A stretch of DNA of 64,000 bases from Tetraselmis striata (Eukaryota; Chlorophyta; Chlorodendrophyceae; Chlorodendrales; Chlorodendraceae). Below are positions 20,601 through 32,278 of this stretch, one piece after another (position 1 is the first letter of the stretch; each line of letters starts with the position of its first letter). Below the pieces are notes generated by a model that saw only the letters and a program-made list of their open reading frames with translations, did not search any database and was not told the DNA's origin. The stretch spans positions 1-64,000 of the forward strand of contig VCJN01002655.1 in the NCBI GenBank assembly GCA_006384855.1, read 5' to 3'. Position numbers and translations under genes: made by a program.

Positions 20601-23088
20601 CCGTATTTAATTCTACGGTCCCCAGGTGCCAACACGGTAACAAGAACACTGCAAAAGGAACCTGACCTGCCCATAGGTCGAATGTAGACGAGACTATTGC
20701 GGAACTGTGGCAAATGTTTGTATGAGTCGCAATCAAGCCCAATGCGCGGTGTTTAATGAGGGTTCCTCCGCACCTTCGAGTGCCAGACTGTATTCTGCCC
20801 ACCTCAGACAAGAGGAGGGGGGGGGGGGGGGGGGGGGGCGGCACCTAAGCATCTGGATTTACAGTATTAAATAGGTACTAAGGCACCACCCGCTCCATGG
20901 CATGGACATCCCACTTCCTGGTGGTCGTATCGCATTCGACCGCGAATTCGTAAAATTGCGTTGCTAAAAAGTGGCGGAGCATCACATGAATACTCCTCTT
21001 CCTGTTCATGACATGGGATGCCACCATTACCCCTCATCACCGCCACCGCGACCACCGCTTTCTCACGCACCCGTGCCACAAACGCATCGGCGGCCTGGGC
21101 ACACCTGCAAGTAGTCGCGATACGACATCTCCGCGATCTCCTGCTCGCTCTGGCCGGGCATCTTGCGGAAGAGGTAGCTCAAGTACTCCCAGTAGACGCG
21201 CAGCGGATGGCTGGCGTCCGGGTCCGCGTGCAGGGAAGGCCCGCTGGCCTCCCCGGGGGTGGGGTCGCTCGGCGGGGCGCCGCCGCTGTCGCTGACATTG
21301 AGCGCATGGTGCGGCTCCCCTGACAGGATCACCTGCAGGAAGACATGCTCCCCAATGAGCCAACAACACCCTCCCCGGTCTTGCCATGTTGGGGAATGGA
21401 GGTGTTTCTGGATCGGGAAGGCGAGCATGTCTTGCTCCATGGGATCCGGTTATGGCCGTGGGGGAGTCTTAGAGGCGGAACGGCGAGCATATCGGCCTTG
21501 AGGTGATTCGGTCAGGGGAAGGGAGGTGTTTTTGGGTAGGGAAGGCGAGCATGTCATGCTCCATGGGATTCGGTTATGGGCATGGGGGAGTCTTGGAGGC
21601 GGGAAGGGGAGCATGTCATCCTCCATGTGATTCGGCCAGGGGCATGGGAGTGTGTTTGGGGCTGGAGGGTGAGCATGCACTTGTCTTGTTGACGCTGTTG
21701 AATTCATAGCGGCGGTACCTGGATGTTGTGCTGGAAAAAGCACACCAGCAGGTCCTGGTGCGAGCGCGGCAGAGTGGGGAAGCCGCGCTTGTTCGTGGTG
21801 AAGACGCTGGTGGGAACCACGACGGCCTTGACGGGCTCGCCCAGCCACCGGCGCCACGACGCGGGCGGAGGGATGGACTCCGACAGCTGCAGCACCGCGC
21901 CCAGCAAGCTATGCGACTCGCACAGGCAGCGCATCTGGTGCCACCACTTCCACGAGTCGTCGTCACCTGGGGAGCGAGGCCGATGCGGGCGCGCAGACGG
22001 AACAGGTAAGCATGCGTGCATGCATGCATGGCCGGCGTGCAGGCAAGCTACTATGCCATCCGCGGCAGGCATCCCCACCTTCTGCCGGGGTGCCGGGGTG
22101 CTGATTGCCGCCGGCAGCCTCAGCCAGCTCGCGCTGCTCTGCCTCCGGGCTGACCAGCGGGACGCGCACCCACAGCCCCATGTTGGACAGCGAGTTGAGC
22201 GACTGCAACAGCCACGCAAGCGGCGCGTCAACGGGATCAGTCAGCGGCCAACTGTGCCCCAGTCCAGGGACGTCGGCGGTGCATGCGTGCGTGTGGGCTT
22301 GCCTGGTTGACCACGCGCGTGAAGTTGATGGCGGCCATGGGGCGCTGCGGCACCGGCAGCACGACCGCCTGGAGCGACAGGTGCGCGGCCCACGCCAGCT
22401 CCTGCTTCAGCGCCGCCTCGCTGTCCAGGCGGTACTCTGCGTCCGCGGCGTCCAGGTCGATCCACGAGCTGACGCTGCCCAGGATCTGCGGTGGCCGGCG
22501 TGCCCGCATGCGATGCCGTGGCGCTCACATGACTGCCATGTCAAAGTGGGCACAGCACGTTGCACAGCGGCGTGGGGGTACCTGGCTGCTCCATTGTGCC
22601 GAAGAGAGAATCAGATCGGAGCGTGTGAGAGGCGTTGGTCTCTCGCCCGAAGGGGTCTGCTCCGGCAGCCGCTTGCGGTACCGTTGGGGCACCAGGGGCA
22701 CCAGCAGGAAGTCAATGCCGCACAGCGTGGCGTCCTGTTGGGCGGGGGAGCAGGCGGGGGGGGGGGAGGGGGCAGTGGGGTGGGGCAAGTGAGGCTATGG
22801 GTTCACAGTGCAATGGCCGCTGCTGGTTGCTCTGTCCTGCTTCCCGCACCGGCAGTAGAGGTTGCCCGCACAAGGACAGTTCGCACGGCTAGCGCAAAGC
22901 AGCTCCATCCTATATAAATACAACTCGGAGCCTCGGAGGGCGGAGACGACTCCACCCTTCCCGGCGTATCCCAGATCATACCACACCGCAAGGCCCACCT
23001 GCAGAGACTGGACAAGGTCGGACTCGAAGTCCACCTCCACGCCCGAGTAGCGCGCATCGCCGCAGTCAGTTCGCCTTCCAAGGGGCAT
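17601..23088 (-). CDS. PRMT5: Protein arginine N-methyltransferase 5
   Basis: Minus-strand exons are 23088-22999, 22734-22582, 22485-22303, 22202-22079, 21966-21719, 21332-21105, 20325-20134, 20020-19926, 19814-19684, 19587-19526, 18471-18326, 18191-18079, 17959-17811 and 17684-17601. They sum to 1998 nt (665 residues; the human protein has 637) with consistent phases. The type II enzyme makes symmetric dimethylarginine on histones and Sm proteins. The start MPLGRR with RYSGVEVDF resembles plant PRMT5. A TIM-barrel-like N-terminal half is followed by [14 protein letters not shown], the SAM-binding [10 protein letters not shown], the [12 protein letters not shown] strand and the double-E loop [15 protein letters not shown]. 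The C-terminal beta-barrel ends in NGRSYYVGL. One intron is GC-AG, several carry long C runs, and one contains a SINE. Confidence 0.95.
19283..19432 (-). repeat. tRNA-derived SINE, 5'-truncated copy in a PRMT5 intron
   Basis: On the minus strand this matches the 3' part of the SINE at 58733-58985, including the motifs TTCGAATGAGGCAATGG, GGGCTATGCCAGACC and GACTGCAGTTGGCGCA. The tRNA-like head is missing. It lies in the intron between PRMT5 exons 10 and 11. Confidence 0.85.
22203..22302 (-). other. GC-AG intron in PRMT5
   Basis: The intron starts CAG|GCAAGC and ends TTGCAG. No GT donor nearby keeps the frame from VVNQ to SLNS, both conserved in PRMT5. Confidence 0.8.
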
Positions 23089-23382
23089 CGCTCCTATTGC
23101 GATGTGCTTCCGGAAGCTGCTGATGAAATACTGTCGCGCTCTGCTGCTGATGACTCGCCGCCGCTCGCTCACGCACGGACCAACCTGAGATGCGCACCCG
23201 GGGCTGTTGTCGAGCAGCAGTGCGGTGCATAAATTGAACACTGGGATGATCTAGCCAGAGGTTGTCCTGAGATTAGGGTTTTGATTCTCTGCCGACAGGT
23301 GATCTCCTGCAGCTGGCGGCGACAACGACGACGAACAAACAGCAGAGAACTTCGTCAACTGCCGGCGCGGCGGCGGCGGTGA
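23089..23382. other. PRMT5 upstream region
   Basis: This is the probable promoter and 5' UTR of PRMT5. I see no gene. It contains GATTAGGGTTTTGATTC near 23270. Confidence 0.4.
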
Positions 23383-23394
23383 TGACGATTTCGT

Positions 23395-25171
23395 TTTTTT
23401 AATTTTTTTTTTACATCGGGGCTTTTACAAAAGCGCACTACAAGGAGAACTAAGAGCAACTATGAGAGGTTGCCAGCAAAAGAGATACTTAAGCCTGAAA
23501 AACAAGGTCGAACAGGAGGACAGGGAGCCAAAAGACAAGAAGGAGCCAAGGGAACCACGAAGTCACTTAGCTGCCAGAAACTCCAAGAAACCCCCGCCCC
23601 GGGGTAGGCTATCAGGCACGGCGAGGACGCTTGCAGCCAACGACCCGGGTCATAGCAACACATGCCGACGAACGACGCGACGCGGGCGCAGGAGCACCAT
23701 CACGTGCCACCCGCGCGGCCGCGACCCCGCCAAGAACATTGTCTGCATGAGCCATGTTGATGAGCAAGGAGAAACGGCGGCGCCACGCAGACAAGAGCTG
23801 GCCGATATTCTTGCCATTGTGTGCTTGGCTAGCTTTCGCGAGCTCCACCAAGAAGGCCTCAGCGTGCGGGGCCAGCGAGCCAAACTCGGAAACGGCGAAA
23901 GGGACAAAGCGAAGCATGCCGGCGGCGTTTCGGACACCCTCGTCATACTTCTGGATTTTGTGGCGCTCTGCAGCCCGCAAAGCAGTCGTTGGATCCGGGG
24001 TTGACACGCCGAGGATAGGGGCAATGGTGGTATCGACAGCAACCGTGTTTCCGCGGATACCGCCATACCCGAAAAGCCCAACATCGGCGGGCCGCCCGTC
24101 GCTGCCCTTCGGGAGAGAAACAAGCACCGACGGCTCCGTGAGGATCTGGACACCCACGCCCAGCGCGGACTTCACGTCGTGGCAAATGTCGGAAAGGCCA
24201 TGTGCCGCCCACTCGTGTGCTGCGTGATTGGAGTCGCCCCCAGAGCAGCGTGCCACGTGATCAGCGTATGCAACCGCCCAAGTTGAAGGAGTGAACTCCA
24301 CGCCAGCATCCTCAAAACGGGCAAGCATGCCTTGTACCGAGAAGGAGCAAGAAGCACAAGAGCATGGCTCGCCAAGGGAGAGGACATGAGCCGCCGGAAG
24401 GCCAAATGGGCGGCAAGCGGCCACACGGAACATGGAATCGTAGTACTCAGGGGAACGCTCACGGACTTCACCAAGGCGACCCTCACATGGAGGATCAGTC
24501 ACCAGGAACGCCGTCGCAGCGCGTAAGAGGCGGCCTCGGAAGCGGTTGCTGTCAGGGCCGCTTCTAGGCATACGCGCAGCCAGCTTTGCGAAACGGACCG
24601 TGTGGATGCGGTGGCTCAGGGTTTCCTGTACTTTCCGCATGGAGTGCAAGGGGAAGTCCGAGTAATGCGGGATAGCTTGGAGGTCGGCCGCCGAGCGCAA
24701 AGCAGACGCCGGCTCAGCCCCGGCGTCCGAGCAGCCGGCCCGGGCGACGTGGGAGCGCTTGGAGGGGAGCAACTTCAAGGCAGAGGCCAACGGCCCCGCT
24801 AGATCTTCGAGCACCGCGTCTCCACACTCGTTAACGACACGCGTATGAGCGGCGCGAAGCTCGATAGCCCACATCGGCGCCGACGCGTTGGCGCCGGCAT
24901 CGAGCTCCAACGTTGGGGTGGCCAAAGCCTGGTGGATCGAGGACGCCCCAACAAGGTAGAGGCTCTGAGGGCTAGACACGCCGGACGGGTCGGAAAAGAA
25001 CGCCCCAGCGTCGCTCAGGGTGGCGTGTTGAGCACGGAGGAAAGTCACAGCTTGGCCAACCACGAGGGCGGCAGCGACACCATGGCTCGTTTTTTTAATC
25101 TTTTTGGTTAATACAGGGAGAGCGTCAAGAGAATGCACGGAAAGTACTGGGGAAGGAAAAACGTTAATTAC
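23395..25171 (-). mobile_element. 5'-truncated LINE insertion
   Basis: The insertion is flanked by a 12-bp direct duplication TGACGATTTCGT (23383-23394 and 25172-25183). On the minus strand it ends in an A-rich tail (AAAAAAAAATTAAAAAAA type) next to the left duplication. Both features mark target-primed reverse transcription. Only the region downstream of the RT domain remains. Confidence 0.88.
23612..25171 (-). pseudogene. C-terminal part of a LINE polyprotein (CCHC plus endonuclease-like module)
   Basis: The frame is open for about 520 codons but has no RT domain, so it is the 3' half of a LINE ORF truncated at the 5' end. It shows a Cys/His cluster beginning CSCASC with His and Cys near YADHVARC, then GRPADVGL, VAVDTT and a KIQKYDEG stretch. 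The order RPxD ... D ... K after a CCHC cluster matches the restriction-like endonuclease module of R2/NeSL-type non-LTR elements. This is inferred from motif order. The LINE at 25349-29807 has the same module. The apparent start upstream of 25171 belongs to flanking DNA. Confidence 0.7.
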
Positions 25172-25225
25172 TGACGATTTCGTCGTCATATCGTGTGATC
25201 CCGGTGCTGCTGATGATCGCTAACA

Positions 25226-25348
25226 AGAGGCATATCATACGGACATCGCGTCATCAGATAATCCTTGTCATCATCTACCGTTCGCGCACCGCGGGCTGCC
25301 ACGTCGACAACGCTAACGCATGACAAGAGATGTGATTCATACGGACAA
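25226..25348 (+). repeat. Outer part of the left Harbinger inverted repeat
   Basis: This is the perfect complement of 33789-33911. Its last 14 bp (25335-25348, ATTCATACGGACAA) recur at 29808-29821 as the target duplication of the nested LINE. Confidence 0.9.
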
Positions 25349-28300
25349 CTCCTCCCCCGACAGACTCCTCCCCCGACCCCCAGCCTCTGGCTGTGGCGTG
25401 GCCGGTGGGGGTTCAGCACCGTGGGGCGTCCTCTGGCCCCTCCAGGCCCCTCTGCTAGGGGGTCTCCCGTGGGGGTCGCGGTCCCGGCGGGGGCGGCGGT
25501 GGTGGTGGGCGCGATGGCGCGGGTGCAATCGTCGACGCCCGGCGGGGGCGTTGACTGGCAATTCCGGTGTTGCGATGGCGGCTGCGGACGCACCTACCGG
25601 CGGCCAGCCCCCTTGTGCACGCACGTGAACCACGGGATGGAGTCCGACGACCCGGAGGTAGCTGCCATGCACCTCGCCTACGCTACGACTTTCGACCCTT
25701 CTGTGTATCTGCGGTGCGTCCCACGAGACGGCTGCCCGCGCTCGGGCCACCACGTGTTCCATGGCGCGCAAGCGGCGGCCCGTGCCGCCACCTGCCAGTT
25801 CTGCCGCCCCCCTCCTCCCACGGCTCCGCCCCCCGGTGTGGCTCTCCCGGCGTCGGCGGCTGGCGTGCGGGCGCTGCAGCGCCAGCACGCGCCGGCTCCT
25901 GCCTCAGCCGCTCATGATGCCGCTCTCGCGGCCACCGCTCGGTGGTGCGCTACCAGCGATGTCTACCGCAAGATGCCCCGTACGCCGCTGCGGGGCACGG
26001 CTGTCGGCGTCTGTCCCGCAGCTCGGCCTGTCCTCTTCCCCCTGCTAGACCGTACGCTGGCCTATGCTGACCGCTTCCCTCCTACCGACGACCGGTCGTA
26101 CGGGGCCGAAGGCGCTGTCTGCGTATTTGCGGGGCTACTACTGCGACCCTACCCATCCAGCAGCCCCGCAGTTGTGCGGAAATTGGCGGAGCGGCGAGTG
26201 CGGCTGTGGGAGGCAGGGGATGCTGTGCGCGCCGGCTTCTCGGTGTGCGGGATGCAGCAACTGTGGCGCGAATCGCGGGATGGCAGCGAGTTACATAATT
26301 ACCAGATGGAGGCGGGTGAGCTGCCGACGACCACATCTCGGAGTGCCCGCCGACGGAAGCGCCGGCGATCTGCGAGGGCGCGGGCGGCTGCTGCTGAGGC
26401 TGCGGAAGGGGGCGCCGATGCTGCGGCTGATGGGGTGCCGCCGGCGGTGGTGGATGCTCACCGCCGGGCGGCGAAACTCACCGCTGTGCAGGAGCTGCGC
26501 CGCGCTCGCCAGGCGCTGGACACTGCTGACCTCGGCATGGTGTCTGACGCCGCTGCGGCGCTCCCTGCCCTCGATGCCCTCCATCCGCCTCCTGCTGCCA
26601 CCAGCCCGGAGTACTCTCCCCCCGAAGAACCGCCGGACCTGCAACGGGCGCCGCCGTCGTGGGGCGACAATGCGGATGAGGTTATGCGGTGGGGGGAGGA
26701 CCAGCGGCGGGTTCTGCGTCGTGCACCCCGCCTTTCCGCAGGGCATGTGGACTGGTGGCGTTGGGAGCACATCAGGGACCTAGACGTACCTTCATGGCGC
26801 CTGTGGGTGAACCGCTGCCTGGCGGGGCGGTGCCACTCGCGCACTGCGGCTTTCTTGGCGAGTGGCTCCGTCTTTGCGCTCCACAAGGACGACCCCGCCC
26901 GCCGCGCGCGAGGAGCGGGAAAAGCGCGGCGAGCCGCTGCGAGTACGCCCGCTCGGCGTCGGCTCCGTGCTGGTGCGCCTGGCCTCCGCCCACGCTCTGG
27001 GGCAAGTGGGTGCGGATGCGCGGGAGGTCATGGGCCCGGTGCAACGCAGCTTTCAGTCGGGAGCTGGCTGTGAGACGGCGTATATGAGCATGCGGGTGGC
27101 GCTGCAACTTTTCGGCGGGCGTGGTACTGGTGGGAAAGGACTACTACTCCTGGATATTCGGAATGCCTTCAATGAGGTATCCCGGGGTGCGATACTTTAC
27201 GGCTTGCTTCAGCACCCGCGGCTACCATACATGGCCTGATCCCTTTTTTCCAGATGTTGTACGATCGCCCTAGCGACCTGTACTACTACGCGACGGATGA
27301 TCCCGGTACTTTGCGCGCCACCCTACAGTCTCGTACGGGTGTACGCCAGGGTGATGTCCTGGCCCCGCTATACTTCTGCCTCGCTATCGCGGGCCCAGTC
27401 CAAGCGGTTGTGGCTCGTACCGCCGCTGATACTTTTTGCCAGAGTTTTGCGGATGATTGCGGCGCGGCCACTGCCGCGGCCCACGTTCCGCGCGTTTTCG
27501 ACGAGTACTGCACGGAGCTTTCCAAAGTCGGACTGATGGTACAGGACAGTAAGACGCGGTACGTTCGTCACCCCGGCGACAGCGAGTCCGAGTTGCGGAC
27601 AGTACGGGAGAAGTTGGCCCCGGGAGGATTTCGGACCCCGGCCGATGATCCTGTCCAGGATGGCGCCGTGTACCTGGGTGCTCCTATTAGCCATTACCCC
27701 GAGTGGATGACCGGCGCGTTGGGGCGGCGCCGGGAGGCCCACGCCACACTGTTGGAGCGCATCGCCTCCTTTGGCACGTCGGGATACGGCTGCCACCATG
27801 GGGCCATGCGGTTGCTGGTCGTATGCGCGGTGCGGCAGACTGGCTTCCTCAGCCGCATGATGCCGCCGTCGGAGCTGGACCCTTTCTTGGAGGCCGTGGA
27901 CGCCGCCAACATTTCGGCTGCGTTTTCGCTGCTTGGCCTGGACGCTTGCGACCAGTCTACACCGCGCATGGAGGCTGCAATCGTTCAGATGAGTATGCCC
28001 GCGGATTTTGGCGGTCTGAATCTGGCATTGCTGCAGTCCGAGGCCCCTGCGGCGTTTTATTCCGCGCAATCGGTTGTCCTGCCAAAGCTAGTACGGGAGT
28101 ACGGGCCCGCCCTTGGCCCCTTATACGAGGCGGTCCGCGCCGAGGTGTCGTCCGTGGCTACGAGTGCTTTGCCATGGGCGCGTGAGACGCGCCGCGTGTA
28201 CGAGACTGTACGGGCCCTAACCACGTTACCGCAAGAAGATGTGCGGCGCGCACGCGCGGCGTATGGGCACGCCCACGAGATCTTCGAGTTACTTACGGTC

Positions 28301-29807
28301 AGTAATGCTACGACCACCGCTGCATCTATCGGATCCAGCAGCTGGTACTACGACCCGTACGGGTACGAGCACTAGCGGAGGATTGCGCGTCACCACATCT
28401 CCTTTTACGGCCACTCCTCTTGGAGTTGGTACTGGTGAGGCCGCCTCTGCTGCCCAGCAATTGCTTCCTATCGGTGGTACGAGTACTGCCAATACCGTTA
28501 CTACATGCGCTTTTGTAGCTCTGAAGATACCGTCGCCGGGCGAATTAGTGGCACACCCTCCGTCAGCAGCCACTGTTTCCCTCCCAGAATCGCTGCCAGG
28601 TTCTACTGCTCCGCCCTCGGGTACGGGTTCGGGTGCGACCTCCGATGATCAACCCACGACCATGGTTGTCCAACGCCACCTCAGCCGTGCGATTCGCTTG
28701 CGTGACTTCGTGGCCCTCGATCTCAGCTTCCAACGTACTGGTGCAGCGGCCTCGCGACTTGATACCCTGCGCCTGTACAGCGCGTGCGGGCCGGGCTCCC
28801 TATCGCTTTTCCAGTCGGATCACGAGTCCGCCCGCAAGATTCCCCATGCTGCTTATGCGGCCGCCGCTGCGCGGGTACTGGGCCTTTGCCCGCGCGGAGG
28901 TTCCGCGCTTGTCACTTGCCCTGGCCCAACGTGTGGTATTGATCCCTTATGGCTTCGCTCTACGGATGGCTCGAACCGGAGCGCTACGGATTTCATCGTG
29001 GATCATCTACCCATATGCCCCGTAGCGAACTACAAGCACCGCATGCATACCGCTTTGAAGAATCTGTGGGCATCTGTGGCAATTGATGCGGGGGCGGTGC
29101 TTGACCGGGACCGCTCGGGAGCCGGCGACTTGACCCTTGAGACGAGTGGGCTGCGCCCAGCGGACCGCTCGCGGCCGTCGGACCTGACGCTGGCGGGGTG
29201 GGGAGGGGCAGCGTGCGATTACATGATCGACTTCGCGTGCGTGTCCTCCACGACCCCCACTTGGAGCAACGACCCCCGCTGGTGCATCCCGGGAATCGCG
29301 GCGACCGAGGCGGAGCATGCTAAGTTGGCAGCGGACCGGGCGTCTTCCGCCCCAGTGCAGGGTGTTCACCGGTACTACCCTTTTGTGGTTGAGGACCGCG
29401 GCCGACTCGGGAAGTCCGCTTTGACTGTGGTCTACATCTTCGCGGTGCTGTTGGCTGTGCGCAACTTCCCGGGCGGTCCTTCCGCCCCGACCTCTTGCTT
29501 TCTTCGTGGTCAATCCGTTCAGGCACTTCGAAACTTTGTCGCCGGCCAACCTGCTGAGTTCCGCCGTCACATGTCGCGCACACGGCGGGGGCTGTTGCAG
29601 CGGGTCTCGGCTTGCGTGCATGGTACCCTGGGCGGCATTCTCTCTGCCGGTGTGCAGATGGCCAAGTCTGATGCGTGTGCTCGTGCCCACTCTGCGTCTT
29701 CTCATGTTCCTGCTTCCACCCCGCAGTCGATGTAGAGGACCTTTCTGATTGCCTTTTATTTTGGTGATTTCCGATATCGCCTTCTGCTGCTAGCTCATGT
29801 AATTATT
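25349..29807 (+). mobile_element. LINE nested in the left Harbinger repeat
   Basis: A 4459-bp insertion is flanked by the direct repeat ATTCATACGGACAA (25335-25348 and 29808-29821). Removing it together with one copy restores a continuous Harbinger repeat. The insert has a 5' leader of about 165 bp, coding sequence for a C2H2 zinc finger, RT, and a CCHC plus endonuclease-like module, and a short 3' UTR ending CTCATGTAATTATT without a long A tail. It looks full length. Confidence 0.88.
25514..29735 (+). pseudogene. LINE polyprotein: zinc finger, reverse transcriptase, CCHC/endonuclease-like; frameshifted
   Basis: The first good ATG is at 25514 (MARVQSS). A C2H2 finger follows (CCDGGCGRTYRRPAPLCTHV). 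The reading frame moves near 26890, near 27240 and between about 28240 and 28375, so the copy is broken unless recoding occurs. RT motifs are LLLDIRNAFNEVSRG, TGVRQGDVLAPL and FADD, the catalytic core. The last part (28239-29735 frame) has CPGPTCG ... DHLPIC ... KHRMH, a CCHC cluster, then RPSDLTL and DYMIDF, the RPxD ... D order of restriction-like endonucleases. The family nicks target DNA and reverse transcribes its RNA there. Assignment to the RLE-bearing R2/NeSL-like group is inferred from this architecture. Confidence 0.82.
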
Positions 29808-29821
29808 ATTCATACGGACAA

Positions 29822-29975
29822 ATATCAAGATGCGTTGGTCTGTCATCAGATATCGCAAGAAATCGACCGGCGCTTCTAGTTCCGCCGCCGCCATCGGGCC
29901 CGCAAACACCATCTTTTCCCTCGTGTCTCTCGCCCCGTCCGTCCCGCCCATCCCCACTGGACAGTCATGGAGCGT
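29822..29975 (+). repeat. Inner part of the left Harbinger inverted repeat
   Basis: This is an imperfect complement of about 33631-33788. It contains ACAGTCATGGAGCGT, the counterpart of the transposase start region in the right repeat, but here the ATG opens only a short frame. Confidence 0.85.
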
Positions 29976-30105
29976 GCCAGACCCGCGTGTATATTGTACA
30001 CGGGGGCATTTCCAAATGCACGCGTCATCAGATAGCGGCCTCGGCCAGCCCATTTTCAAAACATTTTCGCCCAGTCTACCCACCTGCCCGGCACCCGCCG
30101 ACGCC

Positions 30106-32199
30106 ATGGCAGGCTCCACCGAGCAATCTCCGCAACGGACACCCAGGCGGGGCGTACCCACATGGGAGAACCCCCCTCCCCGCACTACGGGGGGTCCTGT
30201 TGCCCCTGGGTTCACGGTTTCGCCGCGGGAGCTACGTACGCGCGAAGGCCCGTGCACTGGCGGGGCGCAGCGGCTGCAGCCCTGGCGCCTCGCCCGCCGC
30301 CACCGCGCTGCGCCCGTCTCGCCCGCCCGCGCGTGGTCCTCCTGCCGCTACCCCAGAGGTGCAGGCGGCTGCCGCTCCGCCGCATCGTTCGGGCCGCGGG
30401 CGCGGGAAGTGCAAGCTGCCGGCGGACCTGGACGACGACGCCTTCATGCGGACAGCGGAGGAGGTCGACCCCGACATGCCTAGGGACCAGGCGGCGGAGG
30501 AAGATCCCCCGCGTGATGTCCCGGAGGGATTCACGCCCTGCTCGGTGCTCCCTTGCCGGGTGGGCGAGCTCATCGAGGTGGCGAAGTCGCAGCACCGCTG
30601 CCGGACGTGCCAGGGGCACTTCCATGCCATGTGCGCTGCCGCGGCCAACGGGAGCGAGGACCCCAATGACTGTGGGTGTGGCAAACTTGCAACTGCCAGT
30701 CCAGGGAAAACTACGGCGGTGAGCATCAGCCCGCCGCACGGCGAGGAACAAGTGCCCCAGGCGTTGCTGCCACCCAATGCGATGCGCGGGCAGAACGACC
30801 TCCTGCTTGCCTGGAAGGAGGGGGCGGAGATCAACAGTCTGGCCCGGAAGCCGCCTAAGGGCTTCGACCAGGCGATGAGCGAAGCCTGGTATCAAGCCAG
30901 GGATGCTAGGAGGAAGTGGCGCAACGCAGAAGCGCAGCGCAAGCGCCGGGGTGGAGGCAGGACAGCCGGCAAGGACGCAACGGACGCAGCAGGCAACGAC
31001 AGCCCCCATGATGCCAACCCGGAGTACCGTGCTGCTGCCGGAAAAGCCCCGATCGCGGAGGCCACAGGTGCAGGCAGGGCCCCCCCTGTGAAGGCATATG
31101 AGATTTGCCGTCTGGTGCACGCCATCACAGACGACAAGTGCAAGGACGCTGTGGACAGCTTGACAGTGTGGGTCACTAACAGAGGGCAGTTGGACGACAA
31201 GCAATCCCGTGTCCATCCCTGGTCCATTGTTGAGGCGGTCTTTAACGACCAAGATTTCCAGCCTGTCAACATTTTCCTGGAGCGCGAGGATGGCACCCAA
31301 GAACTATGTGCTATTGACCCTGGCCAGGCTCCCCAGTGCCACAGATCTGATGCCACTTTGCGGAGTGAGTTCCCTACCTTACCTTAGCCGCGTGTGGGTG
31401 TCTCTTGCCTGTGTCGTTCTTGCTGATGGCCCGCATTGCACGCTTACATACTGGTTCGGCGATTTAAAAGCCGTCTTGAACGACAAGCAGTCTGCATACA
31501 ACCGCAGCGGTCAGAATGCAGATGGAGAGCAGCTCCCCAAGCTTAATTTTGTTGCAGGGCGCCTTGATGTGTGAGTGCGCTGCCCATGACTGGCCGCTGC
31601 CCATCTTGATTGCCTGAATATACTGAAATTATCTGGCACCGTTGCGCTGCACATTTGCCTAGGTTGTATGCATGGGAGTTCTTGGACAGTACGGACATGT
31701 GGGACGTTGTCGGCAAAGAGCTGCCTCCCACTGCTCAGTTGGCTACGGAGATCTGTCTGAGCGACGGCGAGCCGGCAGACGAGCCGGTGGCAAAGAAACC
31801 ACGGAGGAAGAGGTAAGTTTATATGCCTGGGCGGCTGTGGATCTGTGTATATATCTACGTGCAGCTGTGCGCACAAAGTTTACATGGCTAGGCTGCTGTG
31901 TATCTGCGTATATATATCTGAGTGTTGGCCCCGCCCTCCCGGATTTGTTGTTCTGCAGCAGAAACCACTCGACCAATAGTAGCGGCGCCACCTTCACGGA
32001 AGACCCCTTGCGCACTGCCATCGCTCGCGCCCTAAATGTACAAACGGATAAGGAGGAGTCAAGCATGCGAGCAGGCAGCGAAGGTGGTAAAAACCATGAG
32101 TTTGATGCATTGATGCGGGTGGCAGAGAGCCAGTCCCTGCCGGAGGACATGAAGCAGGCTGCTGCTGCGAGAATTCGTTGTATGCTTGGGCTAGACTAG
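30106..32199 (+). CDS. Harbinger accessory protein, spliced, Cys/His cluster
   Basis: The long open stretch 29987-31387 lacks an early ATG. An ATG at 30106 (MAGSTEQSPQ) in another frame may supply the first exon. Later exons are likely at about 31450-31572, 31663-31813 (before GTAAGT) and 31961-32199 (stop). The main exon has a Lys/Arg-rich segment, then a cluster HRCRTCQGHFHAMC followed by CGCGK that could bind zinc, then a basic helix. Later segments include DLKAVLNDK ... YNRSGQ and a basic KKPRRKR. PIF/Harbinger elements usually carry a second, DNA-binding (Myb/SANT-like) protein that helps the transposase enter the nucleus and bind the ends. This ORF fills that place, but the fold was not recognised. 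Confidence 0.6.
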
Positions 32200-32278
32200 G
32201 TTTTTCATGCAGTAATATGCAATGATTGGCAATGACCACAGTAGGTTGGACTACAACTTGTAATAAAAATCTTACAAT

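Noticed and set aside
30212-31300. 362-codon minus-strand ORF
   Set aside because: It is the antisense shadow of the Harbinger accessory protein.
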